Positions 46,112-57,990 of a stretch of DNA of 64,000 nucleotides are shown here, in pieces. Within the stretch, counting starts at the first letter, position 1. Each line of letters begins with the position of its first letter. The DNA is from Halictus rubicundus. Lineage: Eukaryota > Arthropoda > Insecta > Hymenoptera > Halictidae. The position numbers and the translations under genes are program-made. The notes beneath the pieces are model-generated. The model worked only from the letters and a program-made list of their open reading frames with translations, made no database searches and was not told where the DNA came from. Where the stretch lies: NCBI RefSeq assembly GCF_050948215.1, contig NW_027488622.1, forward strand, positions 752,501 through 816,500, in the 5' to 3' direction.

Positions 46112-49100
46112 GAATATATAACACTCGGCCATTTAACGGATATAAAGACACCTGTGCACTCTGAAGAGTTTTACCTGCCACACCACGCCGTCATCAAACC
46201 CTCCAGCTCAAGAACAAAGGTTCGAGTTGTGTTCGATGGTTCGGCAAAATCGAGTACAGGTATATCGCTGAACGACACTCTTTTAACAGGTCCTACTATT
46301 CAGGACAATCTTTTCTGCCACTTGTTAAGATTTCGAATGCACCCTTTTGTACTAACCGGGGATATTGAAAAAATGTACCGTCAATTTCTTGTCAGACCCC
46401 AAGACAGACATTATCAAAAAATTCTTTGGCGGAATGCTAAAAATGAAATCGCGACTTTTCATCTAAACACCGTTACTTTCGGTCTTACATCCGCGCCTTT
46501 CCTTGCAACGCGATGCTTGCAACAACTTGCCAACGACGAATCGCACACGTACAGCGCGGCATCCGAAGTCATAAAGAGGGACATTTATGTTGATGATCTC
46601 CTGACCGGTGCCGCCACATACCGCGATGCAATTAGATTACGCGATCAAATAATCGAATTATTAAAAAGGGGAGAACTTAATATACGACAGTGGGTTTCAA
46701 ACGATCCAAAATTATTGACTGGGTTATCTACTGACCAAATTCATCCGAAACTCTTTGGGGACGAAACGGTGAAAACATTAGGTGTAGTATGGAATCCGCG
46801 AAATGACAAAATTCAATATTCAGTGAATATTAATTCGCCACAGCAACCGACAAAACGCGCAATACTATCAACAATTGCCAAAATATTCGACCCTTTGGGA
46901 CTATTGTGTCCCGTAACTGTAACCGCAAAAATAATTATGCAACGTCTCTGGCAATTAAAATTAGTCTGGGATGAATCACTACCCGCTCACCTACATCGCG
47001 AATGGTTGCTTTATAAAGACGATTTAAAACTCTTGGAAAAGATCAGTTTCCACCGTCACGTCACACAACGCACCGTTGAAACAATTGAAATACACGGATT
47101 CTGTGACGCAAGTGAACGCGCTTATGGAGCGGCTATTTACATCCGTAGTATAGACCGTTCCGGAAAAATCAAAACACAAATACTTTGTGCAAAAACCAGA
47201 ATCGCGCCTTTAAAAACAATAAGTCTCACTCGTCTTGAGCTCTGTGGAGCAAATTTATTAGCAAATTTATATGTCTCAATAAAAGATTCTCTCACTAATA
47301 GCGTCGCAAAAACCACGTTCTGGACAGATTCGACTGTCGTGCTGCATTGGCTTATGAAATCTCCGAGCAATCTAAAAACTTTTGTAGCCAATCGCATAGC
47401 AGAAATTCAAACAAAAACGCGCATAACCGACTGGCGCCATATTCGCACGACTGATAACCCCGCAGATTTATTGTCGCGCGGCATTACAGCAAAAGAATTA
47501 CTCAATAACAAATGTTGGACATTCGGTCCGGATTGGCTCACGCTTGATAAATCGCTTTGGCCGGAATCGCGATTAGAAATTTTGCAAGATATACCTGAAG
47601 TACGCAAGATTGTTTGTCTCGCCTCAAATGTCCTCAATCCCAATGACATTCTACACAAATATTCATGTATCAAGCGTCTGCGTAGAGTGATCGCGTATTG
47701 TTTAAGATTTTTAAAGGCAAATCGTCATACCGGAGCGATTTCTGTAGAGGAAGCTCAACACGCGAACGAAAAAATTATCGCTTTAATACAGTAACAGTCG
47801 TTTTCAGAAGAAATACGCGCATTAAAAACTGGAACTGAATTGCCCAATAAAAGTAAACTTCTCTGTTTAAGTCCTTTTGTTGACAATAAAGGCATATTAC
47901 GAGTCGGAGGTCGTCTCCAAATGTCAGAATTACCGTATCATGCAAAGCATAGGATATTATTGCCAAAAAACGATCATGTAACCGATCTCATTATTCGACA
48001 TGCACACTTGCAAAACCACCATTCAGGTCTCAACGCTACCTTGTACCACGTTCGACAATATTACTGGCCCATCGACGGCAAAAATACTACACGTAGGATA
48101 TTGCGAGGTTGCGTGAAATGTTTTAGAGTTAATCCTCCTGCGACAAGTTATGTAATGGGAATTTTACCGGCCAACCGAATCATCGAAACGCGCCCTTTTA
48201 CCAACATAGGGGTAGATTATTGCGGCCCATTTTTCATTAAAGAGCGCAAGTTCCGAAACCGCATGAAAATCAAAATCTATGTTGCCGTATTTATTTGTTT
48301 TTCGAGTAAGGCTATTCACTTAGAAGTAGTCAGCGATATGACCACTGAAGCATTTATCGCAGCTTTAAAAAGAATGATCGCGCGCCGTGGAGTATGTAAA
48401 AATATTTATTCCGATAACAGTACCAACTTCATAGGTGCCAATAATGAGGTGACCGAGCTTTCCCGAGTCCTGAACGAAAATGAGAAAATTCGTCAATTTC
48501 TCGATGATAAAGAAATATCGTGGCACTTCATGCCGGCTTTAATACCACATTTCGGCGGGCTCTGGAAAGCGGCCGTCAAATCTTTCAAACATCACCTTAA
48601 ACGCGTCGTAGGTAACGAATTATTTACTTACGAAGAATTTGCCACCTTTGTAACGGAAATTGAGGCTGTCCTTAACTCCCTTCCATTGACTCCGATATCA
48701 TCCGACCCCAACGATCCCGAAGCCCTTACTCCCGGTCATTTTCTAATAGGAACCGCGCTGACGAGTATACCCGAGGTCGATCTTACCATGACCTCCAACA
48801 ACAAACTGTCAAAATGGCAGCATATTCAAAAGGTGAAGCAGGACTTCTGGACCAGGTGGTCCAAGGAATATATTAATCAATTAAATGTACGCGCAAAATG
48901 GGCCAAGGGGTCCCATATAATAACCAAGGGAACCATCGTGGTACTCAAGGACAACCACCTGCCACCTTCACATTGGAATCTTGGACGGGTGGAGGAGATT
49001 CATCCAGGCCCAGATGACGTCATACGCGCTGTAACCATTCGAACAATTAACGGAGTTTATAAGCGCAATGTAAAACAACTAGCACCGCTTCTGATCGAAC

Positions 49101-49114
49101 CTACGTCATCTTAA
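46112..49114 (+). pseudogene. BEL reverse transcriptase, RNase H and integrase
   Basis: RT starts with EEFYLPHHAVIKPSSSRTKV and VVFDGSAKSS, with the active site in DIYVDDLLTGA (about 46580-46612). RNase H has CDASERAYGAAIY, LELCGANLLANL and WTDSTVVLHWL. A TAA at 47792-47794 precedes integrase in the same frame: zinc-binding HAHLQNHHSG and CVKC, catalytic D in GVDYCGPFF, D in YSDNSTNF, E in LWKAAVKSFKH context. The tail with KWQHIQKVKQDFWTRWS and WNLGRVEEIHPG is the BEL-specific DUF5641-type domain. Apart from the one stop, this 3-kb stretch is open. Confidence 0.88.
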
Positions 49115-49417
49115 AATTTAAGATTTATGTCATCGCGCCTTTATTTGCTCTTATTTATATTATGTCAATCATATTCGTATACGATATTTTCTATGTAATC
49201 AATTAGTAGATAATTTTTTTTTGTATTTAGGTTAGTGGTTTCGGAGAATTCGCGTTATTTTTACAGTAACTTGCCTTTTTATTCCCTTTTAGTCTCATTA
49301 GACTGTACATATTGGCTTCCGCTAGTTCCCTAGTTGTTGATTTTTTTCATTATAAGGATTAATCGCGCCCATTTTATCTTTTCTATTGAATGACAGTGTC
49401 ATTCAACGGGGGGAGCA

Positions 49418-50438
49418 TGTCCGATTCGTCGCAGACGGTCCGCGTATTTCCGGCCGTGTGGCAATCGAGGATGCCACAGCTGCGCGAAGCATGCTCTTTC
49501 GTCCCAAAACATATTGCGCATAGAGCCCTTTTCCGATTTTTGTCCGTCCTTCGACTAATCACGAAGAATGCTAATCCTTGAGTTGCCGCACGCGAGGCGC
49601 TTGAGGGTTCGAGCTGATGGCATTGGAAAAGTGGCCATAAGTCAATCCGTACGACCCTCACTCCGTGTACCGTCCGCGAGGTACTTGAGGGTCCCGGATT
49701 CGGACACAGCGGGCCTTATGGCCCACTACACGCGCTACTCTTCCGCACGACGCAAGGTACGCTCGGGTTGCGCTACAACCCCAAGAACCGTGTCTCTGGA
49801 CGTGTAAATGCACGTTTTCCAGCCCCTTGGTCTTCGTCACCGGACCTCGGCCAAGGGGCAATAAATTAGCTGCTAGCCACTTGGCTAGCACGGCGTACGG
49901 AGGCCACTCGGGCCCCAACAATACCCAGCCACTTGGCTGAAAATACATGCTGCTCCGAGGTACCAATAAACGCGCTTTTTGGGGAATTTCCCGAACGTCG
50001 GCCTAAGGTAGGGGTTTCTTCCACCACCAAAGAGGGAGGTGCCAGAAGATCCTCTCCCTTAGGCTGATCAACAAATCAGGAGAGTTTTACTCCCATCATG
50101 GGCCCATGCCCAGAATTCTCACCACCCACACGAGGTGACGAACAAACTGACCTCGGAGCAGCAAGGCAGAATCAATCCAACTGGCAACCAGTCAACTAAA
50201 AAACTCCGACTAAACGTAGACGTGCATATACAAAGGCCTCGCTTTGTTAAATCCGAAATCGCGCTAAGTTCATACCGCGCTAAGTTTACACCGCTCCAGC
50301 TCACTGTTCCGTGAATTAAAGACTCATCTAATGTTAGTTCGGCAGATGAGATTCAATAAGTTGTAAATAGTGTGAATAAATAGTCTGTTGCGCAAAGAAA
50401 AAGACTGCAACATTCATTTACAACCACGAAATTAGCCA
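49418..50438 (+). repeat. BEL 3' LTR
   Basis: 1021 bp from TGTCCGATTCG to TTAGCCA, followed by ACATA. GC-rich in its first half, with AATAAA near 49859, 49964 and 50375 as possible polyadenylation signals. The first 208 bases are the same as the truncated left LTR. Confidence 0.85.
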
Positions 50439-50443
50439 ACATA

Positions 50444-51236
50444 CTTATCTGTAGTTTTGTTATCTTTATTTTTTTCTAAGTTTTCTTTTGTGATATTCTC
50501 ATATAATTTTTGGTTGATTTCCAAATTTTCATCCTGTATTAATTGGAATTTCTTTATTATATCTAGTCCAACTAAAAAGTCATATTGAAATTTATCTTCA
50601 TCAATTACAAATATATCTACACTTTTTTCTATATGAAAGATTTTTATTTTTATTGACACCATCCCATTAGTTCTTTTCACACCATTAATCGTCATTAGAT
50701 TTGCTCCTTGCACGCTATCTATTTTGCCTCTTTTCAGTCTTAATAATTTTGAACTTATTAAGGAAACGTTTGAACCTGAGTCATATATTCCCAGAATTTC
50801 TACGTTATCTTGCAATCGCACTTTGACCTTGATTAATGACGGAACTACAAGTTTTTTGTTCCTTGTTAGATAGTTCGGCTTCTATTTTTGTGTTATTTAC
50901 AAACTTAATTTGGTTTTTCTCTTTACCGTTATTTTCATTTCCTCTGAAGCAGCATGAGGATTCCGGATGAAAGCGATTCATTTTCCCTTTTTTTTTCACA
51001 AATTCTACATGCTCTTTTTTGTTGTTTTTTCTCTGGATCTTCTTTGGCGTATTTATTGGCAGTTTTATATTCTGTATATTCTGTCGAGGAGTTGACCTTG
51101 CAGGTGCATAAGCTGCAGGTAGCCGTCCAGGAGGCACAAAACCGCGGCCGCAGCCGCAGCTACAGCAGAGGCCAGGAGTGAGAATCCCGCCGTGGCACAG
51201 TGTGTCGAGTATATGGGAATTCGGGAAAAAAGTCAT
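50444..51236 (-). pseudogene. Gypsy gag C-terminus and protease, minus strand
   Basis: On the minus strand, a gag tail with MNRFHPESSCCF (51000-50960), a region typical of zinc-finger-poor Gypsy gags, is followed after a frameshift near 50830 by an aspartic protease: ILGIYDSGSNVSLISSKLL, VKRTNGMVSIKIKIF, FDFLVGLDII-like (YDFLVGLDIIKKF). The frame runs on across the BEL insertion into the RT start at 42380-42853. The upstream gag core and the LTR are not seen. Confidence 0.75.
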
Positions 51237-51608
51237 AACTCTTAAATTATGAAATTTTCGAGTAAAGTACCTTCATACTTTTTGAAATAAAATGCAAAGG
51301 CGAATCGATTGGTATATAAAAAAATTTTTTTTTAATTATTAAAAAAAAATTTTTTTTTTAATTGCGATAACTCTTATGTTTTAATAAATTCTTATGTTTT
51401 TTTACTGCATAAAACGTAGTTTACAATTTTAACGAAAATTTAAAAAAAAGTACAATACTGTATACATTACGTATTCAAATCTTCACAAGGAGGAATTAAA
51501 ACTTAGGAATCCTTAAGAGAATTCCTTTATTTTACCTAGAAATAAATAAAATGAATAAATTAATTAATTAATAAATTAACATAGATAATATGTTATTAAA
51601 TAATACGT
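51237..51608. other. AT-rich spacer
   Basis: Long A/T runs (51324-51365) and no open frame of note. Confidence 0.5.
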
Positions 51609-51617
51609 GTGCGTACT

Positions 51618-52036
51618 ATACTACTTCAGCTTCACTATCATCAGAACAAGTGTTTGAGTTGGAATCTGATAAGTAGGATGTTTCATTTAATAATAAATAG
51701 TCTCTTATATCTGCAAAATCCTTTTTTTCTTTTTTCGTATGTTTTTTTTTTATAATGGGCAATAATTGGATCCGACTCCAGTAGAAGACGATTTAATAGG
51801 TCTTTATTTGAATTTTCTCTTGATGTCGTGCGGGTATTATGTTCCCGAAAATATTTTATATTTTTATGTTGAGCCTCTAGAGCTTCTTCGGATAATTTGC
51901 CAATAGGAACAATTGTATTTTTAATAATTTCAACTGCATGGAAAAGTAATTTATGCGTAGTTACCGGCATCACATACCAATTATAATGTTTTAAATATAA
52001 TTCTCTAGCTTCTTGAATTATTTCTTATAAATATAT
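51618..52036 (-). pseudogene. C-terminal piece of an arthropod transposase-like protein
   Basis: The minus-strand frame (IIQEARELYLKHYNWYVM, PVTTHKLLFHAVEIIKNTIV, GKLSEEALEAQHKNIKYFRE, LLNRLLLESDP) matches a segment I know from many unnamed arthropod proteins of DNA transposons (a 'MPxTxHKxLxHG ... LSEEAxEAxxK ... NRLLxxSDP' pattern). After an A-run near 51722 the frame slips by one; the other frame then gives DFADIRDYLLLNE and an acidic Ser/Asp end with SDDSEAEVV and a stop. So it is a truncated, frameshifted copy. The catalytic part is missing. Confidence 0.6.
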
Positions 52037-52732
52037 AATTTATAAGAATAAAATTGAACACATATGTAAGTACTTATCAAATGGCATGCGTCTAAAAATA
52101 ATTGCAGCAAAGGCTATAGCCGGTTTTGGGGGCCAAATCGGCCCTGGAAGGGATTTTATTCCAATTTGCGCCATTCGATAGCCTACCAAAAAAGATACCT
52201 TTCAGCCAAGTTTTAGCCCTATAGCTCATCTGTAAGGGTAGTTACAGAGGAAAAACGAAAATCCAGTTTTTGGCCCATTTTCCCCATTTAATGACAATTT
52301 AAAATTCTGAAAAAAATCTGACACATTTCGGACACCAAACCACATACTTTGAGTCGTTTTCAGATTTTTCCGTTGTAAACTCTGGCTGTAAAAATCGAAA
52401 AATACGAAAAAAATCGAAAAAATGCAGATTTCATATGGAAATCGAAAAGTGACCCAATCAGAATTAATTTAGCAATAAGATATTGTCCTAAGTATTATGC
52501 TCAATTTTTTTCAAATTCCTGCGATTGGTGCGTCATAGTAGGAAAAAATAAAAACCACTTTTTTTGGCGTTTTTTCCGTGAAAAACTAAGTTATAATTAT
52601 CGTAAAAATATATTATGTAATATTAAACATCTCTAAGTTCAGGGAAACATCGTCCAGACTTTAAAAATTGCGTAATACAAAAAACGACAATTATACTACG
52701 CAGGATATATCCCAATATTTCGAAGATATTTT

Positions 52733-52820
52733 CAACGGCGCCGGTTGGTGCAGTAGCTATGGTCTCCGACTGCGGAACCGCTGAAGACTTTTTGGACCAG
52801 GTTCGGATCTCGCCCCGGTC
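52733..52820 (+). ncRNA. tRNA-like or SINE-head-like block in the left arm
   Basis: Contains TGGTGCAGTAGC, close to the pol III A box (10 of 12 positions), and 42 bases later GGTTCGGATCT, close to the B box (9 of 11), then a run of 12 T, a pol III terminator. The acceptor and T stems do not pair well, so it is not a functional tRNA. It is present inverted at 54137-54225 in the right arm. Confidence 0.35.
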
Positions 52821-53384
52821 CAATTTTTTTTTTTCTTTAATCACATGTTTTTTTGATTTCTAACCGTATGATTGTTGTTACGCTGTTGTAAAAACTTTTT
52901 TTAACTATGTTTAAACTATTTTTTAATAATTTTCCGGAAAAATATTTTTGGAGTACTTTCGGCCTTTAGTCATCTACGGGCTGTATTACTTATCTACTTA
53001 ACATTTTTTTTACATAGAATAAGTGCATTGACTTGTCTATTAAATCTTTTATCTTTAGTCGGTACTTTACTTATTATTAATAATAAATCTAGTGTTATAT
53101 TGGGGTCGGGAGGTATTGTTGTATCTGTTTCTGTCAAGTAAAAATATTATTAGGGATATTATGAAAACGATGTTTATGCTTCGGAAAACTATAACCATTG
53201 TTGTCTGGAAAAATTCCTGATGAAGGACATTTTCGATTCAGGACTTTGGGCATTTAACTGAAACAATCGAGCCGTGGACATTGCTTTATTGAGGTGTTCC
53301 AATAGTCTTTGCTGTTTTTTATTATATCTTTTACAAGCAACGAGCAGCTGTCGCAGAAAAACGCCGTTTAAAAACATATCTTCC

Positions 53385-53828
53385 ACCGATATTTTTGATT
53401 TTCCGGAAATGACAGAAGACGATTTGAAGATACTTTTCACGGGATCATACCAATTATCTTAAGCTGTTTCGTATTTGGCCGAGATAATGGATGAACACGA
53501 TAATAAAATTAATGTCCGTTATTTAATAGAAAATAATAATATTGTAAAATTGGAAGTAAAATCGCGACATATCAACCGCAAAACGTACAAATGCTACATA
53601 GATTATATACCAAACACAACTGGTCATTCCGGTATAAAACGGTATTGTTGTGAATGTGCCAATGGTAATCGCACTATTGGATGTTGCTCACATGTAGCTG
53701 CTATCATTTAATATTTATTTTATGCTCGATACGACACAGACATGGTTCGGCCAGCAGAGTTGCTCACCAGAATTTTCAATAACGACCAAATAACACCGAC
53801 AATTGACGAAGATAGCGACGAAGACTGA
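53385..53828 (+). pseudogene. SWIM-type zinc-finger protein C-terminus
   Basis: The plus-strand frame reads FPEMTEDDLKILFTGSYQLS, a TAA, then VKLEVKSRHINRKTYKCYID, the zinc-binding CCECANGNRTIGCCSHVAA (C-x-C ... C-x-H), a second TAA, and YLFYARYDTDM, RPAELLTRIFNN with an acidic tail and TGA. SWIM fingers of this form occur in transposon-encoded proteins of arthropods and cnidarians. Here only the C-terminal part survives between the long arms, with two in-frame stops (53460-53462 and 53709-53711). Confidence 0.7.
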
Positions 53829-54846
53829 AAACGCCATACATGATTCCACTGCATACCAATCCACCTATAATTATTACAGATTATTCCTAATAATACTTCA
53901 TGTATATATTTTCTGTCACAAAAATAATCAATCCCTTATTCCATGTAAAAAATGTTAAGTAGATAAGTAATACAGCCCGTAGATGACTAAAGGCCGAAAG
54001 TACTCCAAAAATATTTTTCCGGAAAATTATTAAAAAATAGTTTAAACATAGTTAAAAAATGTTTTTACAACAGCGTAACAACAATCATACGGTTAGAAAT
54101 CGAAAAAACATGTGATTAAAGAAAAAAAAAATTGGACCGAGGCGAGATCCGAACCTGGTCCAAAAAGTCTTCAGCGGTTCCGCAGTCGGAGACCATAGCT
54201 ACTGCACCAACCGGCGCCGTTGAAAATACCTTCGAAATATTGGGATATATCCTGCGTAGTATAATTGTCCTTTTTTGTATTACGCAATTTTTAAAGTCTG
54301 GACGATGTTTCCCTGAACTTAGAGATGTTTAATATTACATAATATATTTTTACGATAATTATAACTTAGTTTTTCACGGAAAAAACGCCAAAAAAAGTGG
54401 TTTTTATTTTTTCCTACTATGACGCACCAATCGCAGGAATTTGAAAAAAATTGAGCATAATACTTAGGACAATATCTCATTGCTAAATTAATTCTGATTG
54501 GGTCACTCTTAGATTTCCATATGAAATCTGCATTTTTTCGATTTTTTTCGTATTTTTCGATTTTTACAGCCAGAGTTTACAACGGAAAAATCTGAAAACG
54601 ACTCAAAGTATGTGGTTTGGTGTCCGAAATGTGTCAGATTTTTTTCAGAATTTTAAATTGTCATTAAATGGGGAAAATGGGCCAAAAACTGGATTTTCGT
54701 TTTTCCTCTGTAACTACCCTTACAGATGAGCTATAGGGCTAAAACTTGGCTGAAAGGTATCTTTTTTGGTAGGCTATCGAATGGCGCAAATTGGAATAAA
54801 ATCCCTTCCAGGGCCGATTTGGCCCCCAAAACCGGCTATAGCCTTT

Positions 54847-55380
54847 CTTCGAAAGACTACGGAGAAAGCCGCCGTGCGCGAGCGTCTTAATATAGTTTTT
54901 TATTATTTTCTCCGCTTGAGCAAATGTGAGCAGATTTAAACCAATGCGAAATTAAAGTTTAATGTGCCACCAATTACTGTAAAAAAATTCACGGGTGTAC
55001 TTTGATGTACTTTTTTTAAAACTCTAATCAAAGTTGGTAAATGTTAAACATAAAAAATTAGGACAAACTGCGATAATTTAAAAAAACTTTTTGGGAGATT
55101 GAAGGTCTAATAATGCTAAACACACCCTGTAAAAATCAAATTAAAAAACCAAATAGCTTGCGAGGGACGCATGTTTTCAAAAATGCGCGGAATTTGACAG
55201 TGAAGTTTCAGCCTCAATTTTAATAACAAATTGATTTATTCAGTTAAAATTTAAGGCAGTTTTAGAAACTACGTTTTGTTACGAACATTTTAGGATACAT
55301 AAATTTGCAGATCTTACACTTTGATTTTCGGACTTTTTTCCATTGGACGACACACTGTGCGTGGAAGGGGCATGCGCCCG
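54847..55380. other. AT-rich spacer
   Basis: No supported gene. AACACACCCTGTAAAAATC near 55118 resembles a DNA-transposon end without a partner. Confidence 0.45.
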
Positions 55381-57090
55381 CCGACCCCGCCGAGCAACGG
55401 CCACTGCTGGTACCACCGCAGTTTTTACAGCCGCGCGCGAAGGCGCGAGCAGCCTTGCACGTGGGCGGCAGAGCATGCGGAAAACTAAGCCCCCGGGTAG
55501 CGACGGCGACAGCGACCCGGGAAGCGGTATACCGTCGCCTACGGATTCGCGACCAAGCATCCCGGACGGAGTACCTCATCGACACCGGCGCAGACGTCTC
55601 GGTCATACCGGTCACGGAAAAAGACAGGCAGAACCGCGCAGAGTTGACCCTGTACGCAGCGAACGGTACAGCCATCCCGACATTCGGAAAGCGCCTCCTC
55701 CAACTGAAGCTCGGACTCGGAAGAAAGCACCAGTGGCCCTTCATAATCGCTGAGGTACAGAAGCCGATCATCGGTACCGACTTCCTGGTGCACCATGACC
55801 TGCTCGTCGACCTGCGGCGAAAACTGCTCAGACACGGCGTGACACAACTCAGCTCGCCGGGCACGTTCTCGCGGTCAGGGCAGACAGCCCGTACTGTCAG
55901 TTGCTGATGGAATTCCCCAGCCTAATGAGGGACACAATCCTCCAGGCCCGAACACCACACAAGGTGGAGCATTTCATAGAGACCACAGTGCCCCCGGTCG
56001 CATCCCGCCCACGACGGCTTCCCCCGGACAAACTCCGAGCGGCCAAAGCGGAGTTCCACTTCATGCAGCAGAAAGGATTGTGCCGCCCCTCGAGCAGCCC
56101 ATGGGCTAGCCCGTTACACCTCGTCCAGAAGAAGAACGGAGACTGGAGGCCGTGCGGCTATTACCGCAGGTTAAACGCAGTCACGACGCCGGACTGGTAC
56201 CCTGTACCGTTCATACAGGACTGCACGCACATGCTGCACGGGTCGAAAATCTTCTCGACAATCGACCTAGTAAGGGCATACCAGCAGGTCCCCATCCACG
56301 AGGCCGACGTCCAGAAGACAGCTATCACGACGCCGTTCGGTTTGTTCGAGTTCCCGTTCATGACCTTCGGACTGCGGAACGCCGCATAGACGTTTCAAAG
56401 GTTTATGAATGAGGTCGTCGGCCATCTGGATTTCTGTTTCGTCTACATCGACGACATCCTCGTCGCATCCCAAAGCGTGGACGAGCACAAGCAGCACCTG
56501 CGAGCGCTCTTCCGCAGGTTGGAGGAGTACGGCCTAGCCATAAACGCCTCCAAATGCGTTTTCGGCGCCAGCGACGTCACCTTCCTGGGCCACCGCATAA
56601 CACCGGACGGGCTGAGCCCGACCACGGATAAGGTAGCCAGCGTCTGAGACTACCCAAAGCCCGGCAACGTCAGAGGCCTCAGGCTCTTCCTCGGCCTGGT
56701 GAACTTCTACAACCGCTTCCTGAGAAACGCAGCACAGACGTAGGCGCCGTTTCAGCACACCATCGCAGGGCACACCAAGAAGTCGGCAGCCGAACTGGAT
56801 TGGACTCCCGCGATGGACAACGCTTTCGCGCAGCTGAAGCAGGACTTGGCCGAGGTAACACTCCTGGCGTTCCCGAGCCCGAAAGGGAAGCTAAGCCTAG
56901 CGACAGATGCATCGGACACGGCAGTCGGTGCAGTCCTGCAGTAACCGGTCAAAGGAGTGACGCGGCCACTGGGATTTTTCTCACGGCGGCTCACACCCGC
57001 CCAGGAAAGGCACTCGGCATACGACCGCGAACTCTTACCAGTCTACGCAGCGGTAAAATACTTCCGCCACGCCGTCGAGGGACGAGAGTA
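55381..57090 (+). pseudogene. Gypsy protease-RT-RNase H fragment with many stops
   Basis: Protease EYLIDTGADVSVIPVTEKDR, PIIGTDFLVHHDLLVD lies in one frame; a slip near 55855 leads to RT in another: RPSSSPWASPLHLVQKKNGD, TIDLVRAYQQVPIHEADVQK, FPFMTFGLRNAA, active site FCFVYIDDILVAS, LGHRITPDGLS, then RNase H start LSLATDASDTAVGAVLQ and FFSRRLTPAQERHSAYDREL. In-frame stops are at 56387, 56645, 56741, 56942 and 57088 (first base of each, by reading). Integrase and LTRs are absent. The most visible stops sit where Gln or Arg codons are expected, so C-to-T change would explain them. Confidence 0.85.
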
Positions 57091-57308
57091 GGAAGTATAG
57101 GCGGGTTCTAACTCAATAGGCGAGGGGGGTCATTCTCTTGCGGGGCGATGGGAGGGATCGCCCGGCCGCCGCCGAGGTATCACCTTGCGGTTTTTGTTAC
57201 CAGGATGGTGTTTCTTATCGCTGCATCGGGATTTCGGATTTCTGCTGAAGTAGCTCATTATCGTTGCAGTCGTATTCTGCAATCTGATTTGGTCTTGAAG
57301 GTTGCGAT

Positions 57309-57575
57309 ATATTTCGCGGGAGATAGAGAGAGAGGTTGTCTCTCTCTCTTCCGCTCTTGCATCTTCTTGCCACGCGACCATTTATTCGCTCTTCCTGCGA
57401 AGCCATTTTTTATTATATTTCGCGGGAGAGAGAGAGAGAGGTTGTTTCTCTCTCTCTCGCTCTTGCATCTTCTTGCCGCGCGGCCATTTATTCGCTCTTG
57501 CCGCGCGGCCATTTTTTTATTATATTTCGTGGGAGAAGGCTGTTTCTCTCTCGCTCTCGCGGTTTCATGTCGCGA
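57309..57575. repeat. 106/107-bp tandem repeat, 2.5 copies
   Basis: Units begin ATATTTCG(C/T)GGGAGA at 57309, 57415 and 57522 and contain GAGAGAG followed by CTCTCTC, then CTCTTGCATCTTCTTGCC. A diverged related piece is at about 58005-58055. Several plus-strand Ser/Leu/Phe-rich frames here are repeat artefacts. Confidence 0.8.
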
Positions 57576-57811
57576 GATCGCTGCATTTTGGCGAGACGGC
57601 ATCTTTTGTCATAGAACCGTATACTTTTGTCAGTTGCGACGCGTCAACGGTTTTTTCATTATCACGTCTACACCTCGTATTCGCGAAATATGAATTCTCT
57701 TGGGCGAGTTGCTATGCAGTTTTTCATTATCGCGTCTACATCTCGTATTCGTTATCACGTCAAAGGTTTTTTATTCCACATCCTTCGATCAATTTTATCG
57801 CTCGAGACGTG

Positions 57812-57990
57812 TTTAAATAGGAGGCGGTTCGTCCAAATCGTTGACGTGAAATAAGATTTGTCTTGGGCGAGTCGCCATGCAGTTTGCAGCGTACAGTTAA
57901 CTGAGCGTACATAGGAGACGGTTCGCCAAAACCGTTGACGTGAAATAAGATTTGTCTTGGACGAGTCGCCATGCAGTTTGCAAAGGTTCG
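57812..57990. repeat. 94-bp tandem repeat, about two copies
   Basis: ATAGGAGRCGGTTCG starts at 57817 and 57911; each unit has TTGACGTGAAATAAGATTTG and GCCATGCAGTTTGC. The leading TTTAAATAGGAGGC recurs at 58087, just upstream of a small spliced gene, so the repeat may be duplicated promoter-proximal sequence. Confidence 0.7.

Larger units (their letters stand above)
42854..50438 (+). mobile_element. BEL/Pao LTR retrotransposon, decayed, inserted in Gypsy
   Basis: The right LTR (49418-50438) starts TGTCCGATTCG after a polypurine run (ACGGGGGGAGCA). The left LTR keeps only its first 208 bp (42854-43061), then jumps into gag. The outer borders share the 5-bp duplication ACATA (42849-42853 and 50439-50443), and the interrupted Gypsy frame resumes on the far side, which confirms the borders. 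The interior order gag-protease-RT-RNase H-integrase-DUF5641-like tail and the pol motifs identify BEL/Pao. The element carries frameshifts, in-frame stops and two nested TG..CA insertions. Confidence 0.9.
52109..54846. mobile_element. 2.7-kb DNA element with about 925-bp inverted arms and a SWIM gene remnant
   Basis: Starts AAAGGCTATAGCCGGTTTTG and ends with its exact reverse complement. The arms extend to about 53036 and from about 53922, and differ at few positions by eye. The 885-bp middle holds a plus-strand SWIM-type protein remnant (separate entry). Each arm also has a tRNA-like block. I did not find a flanking duplication. Elements with very long terminal inverted repeats and a captured or residual coding centre fit non-autonomous DNA transposons; the superfamily is not clear to me. 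Confidence 0.8.

Noticed and set aside
52623..52844. 73-codon minus frame, repeated as a 66-codon plus frame at 54132-54332
   Set aside because: The two are the same inverted-arm sequence; they overlap the tRNA-like block and have no domain.
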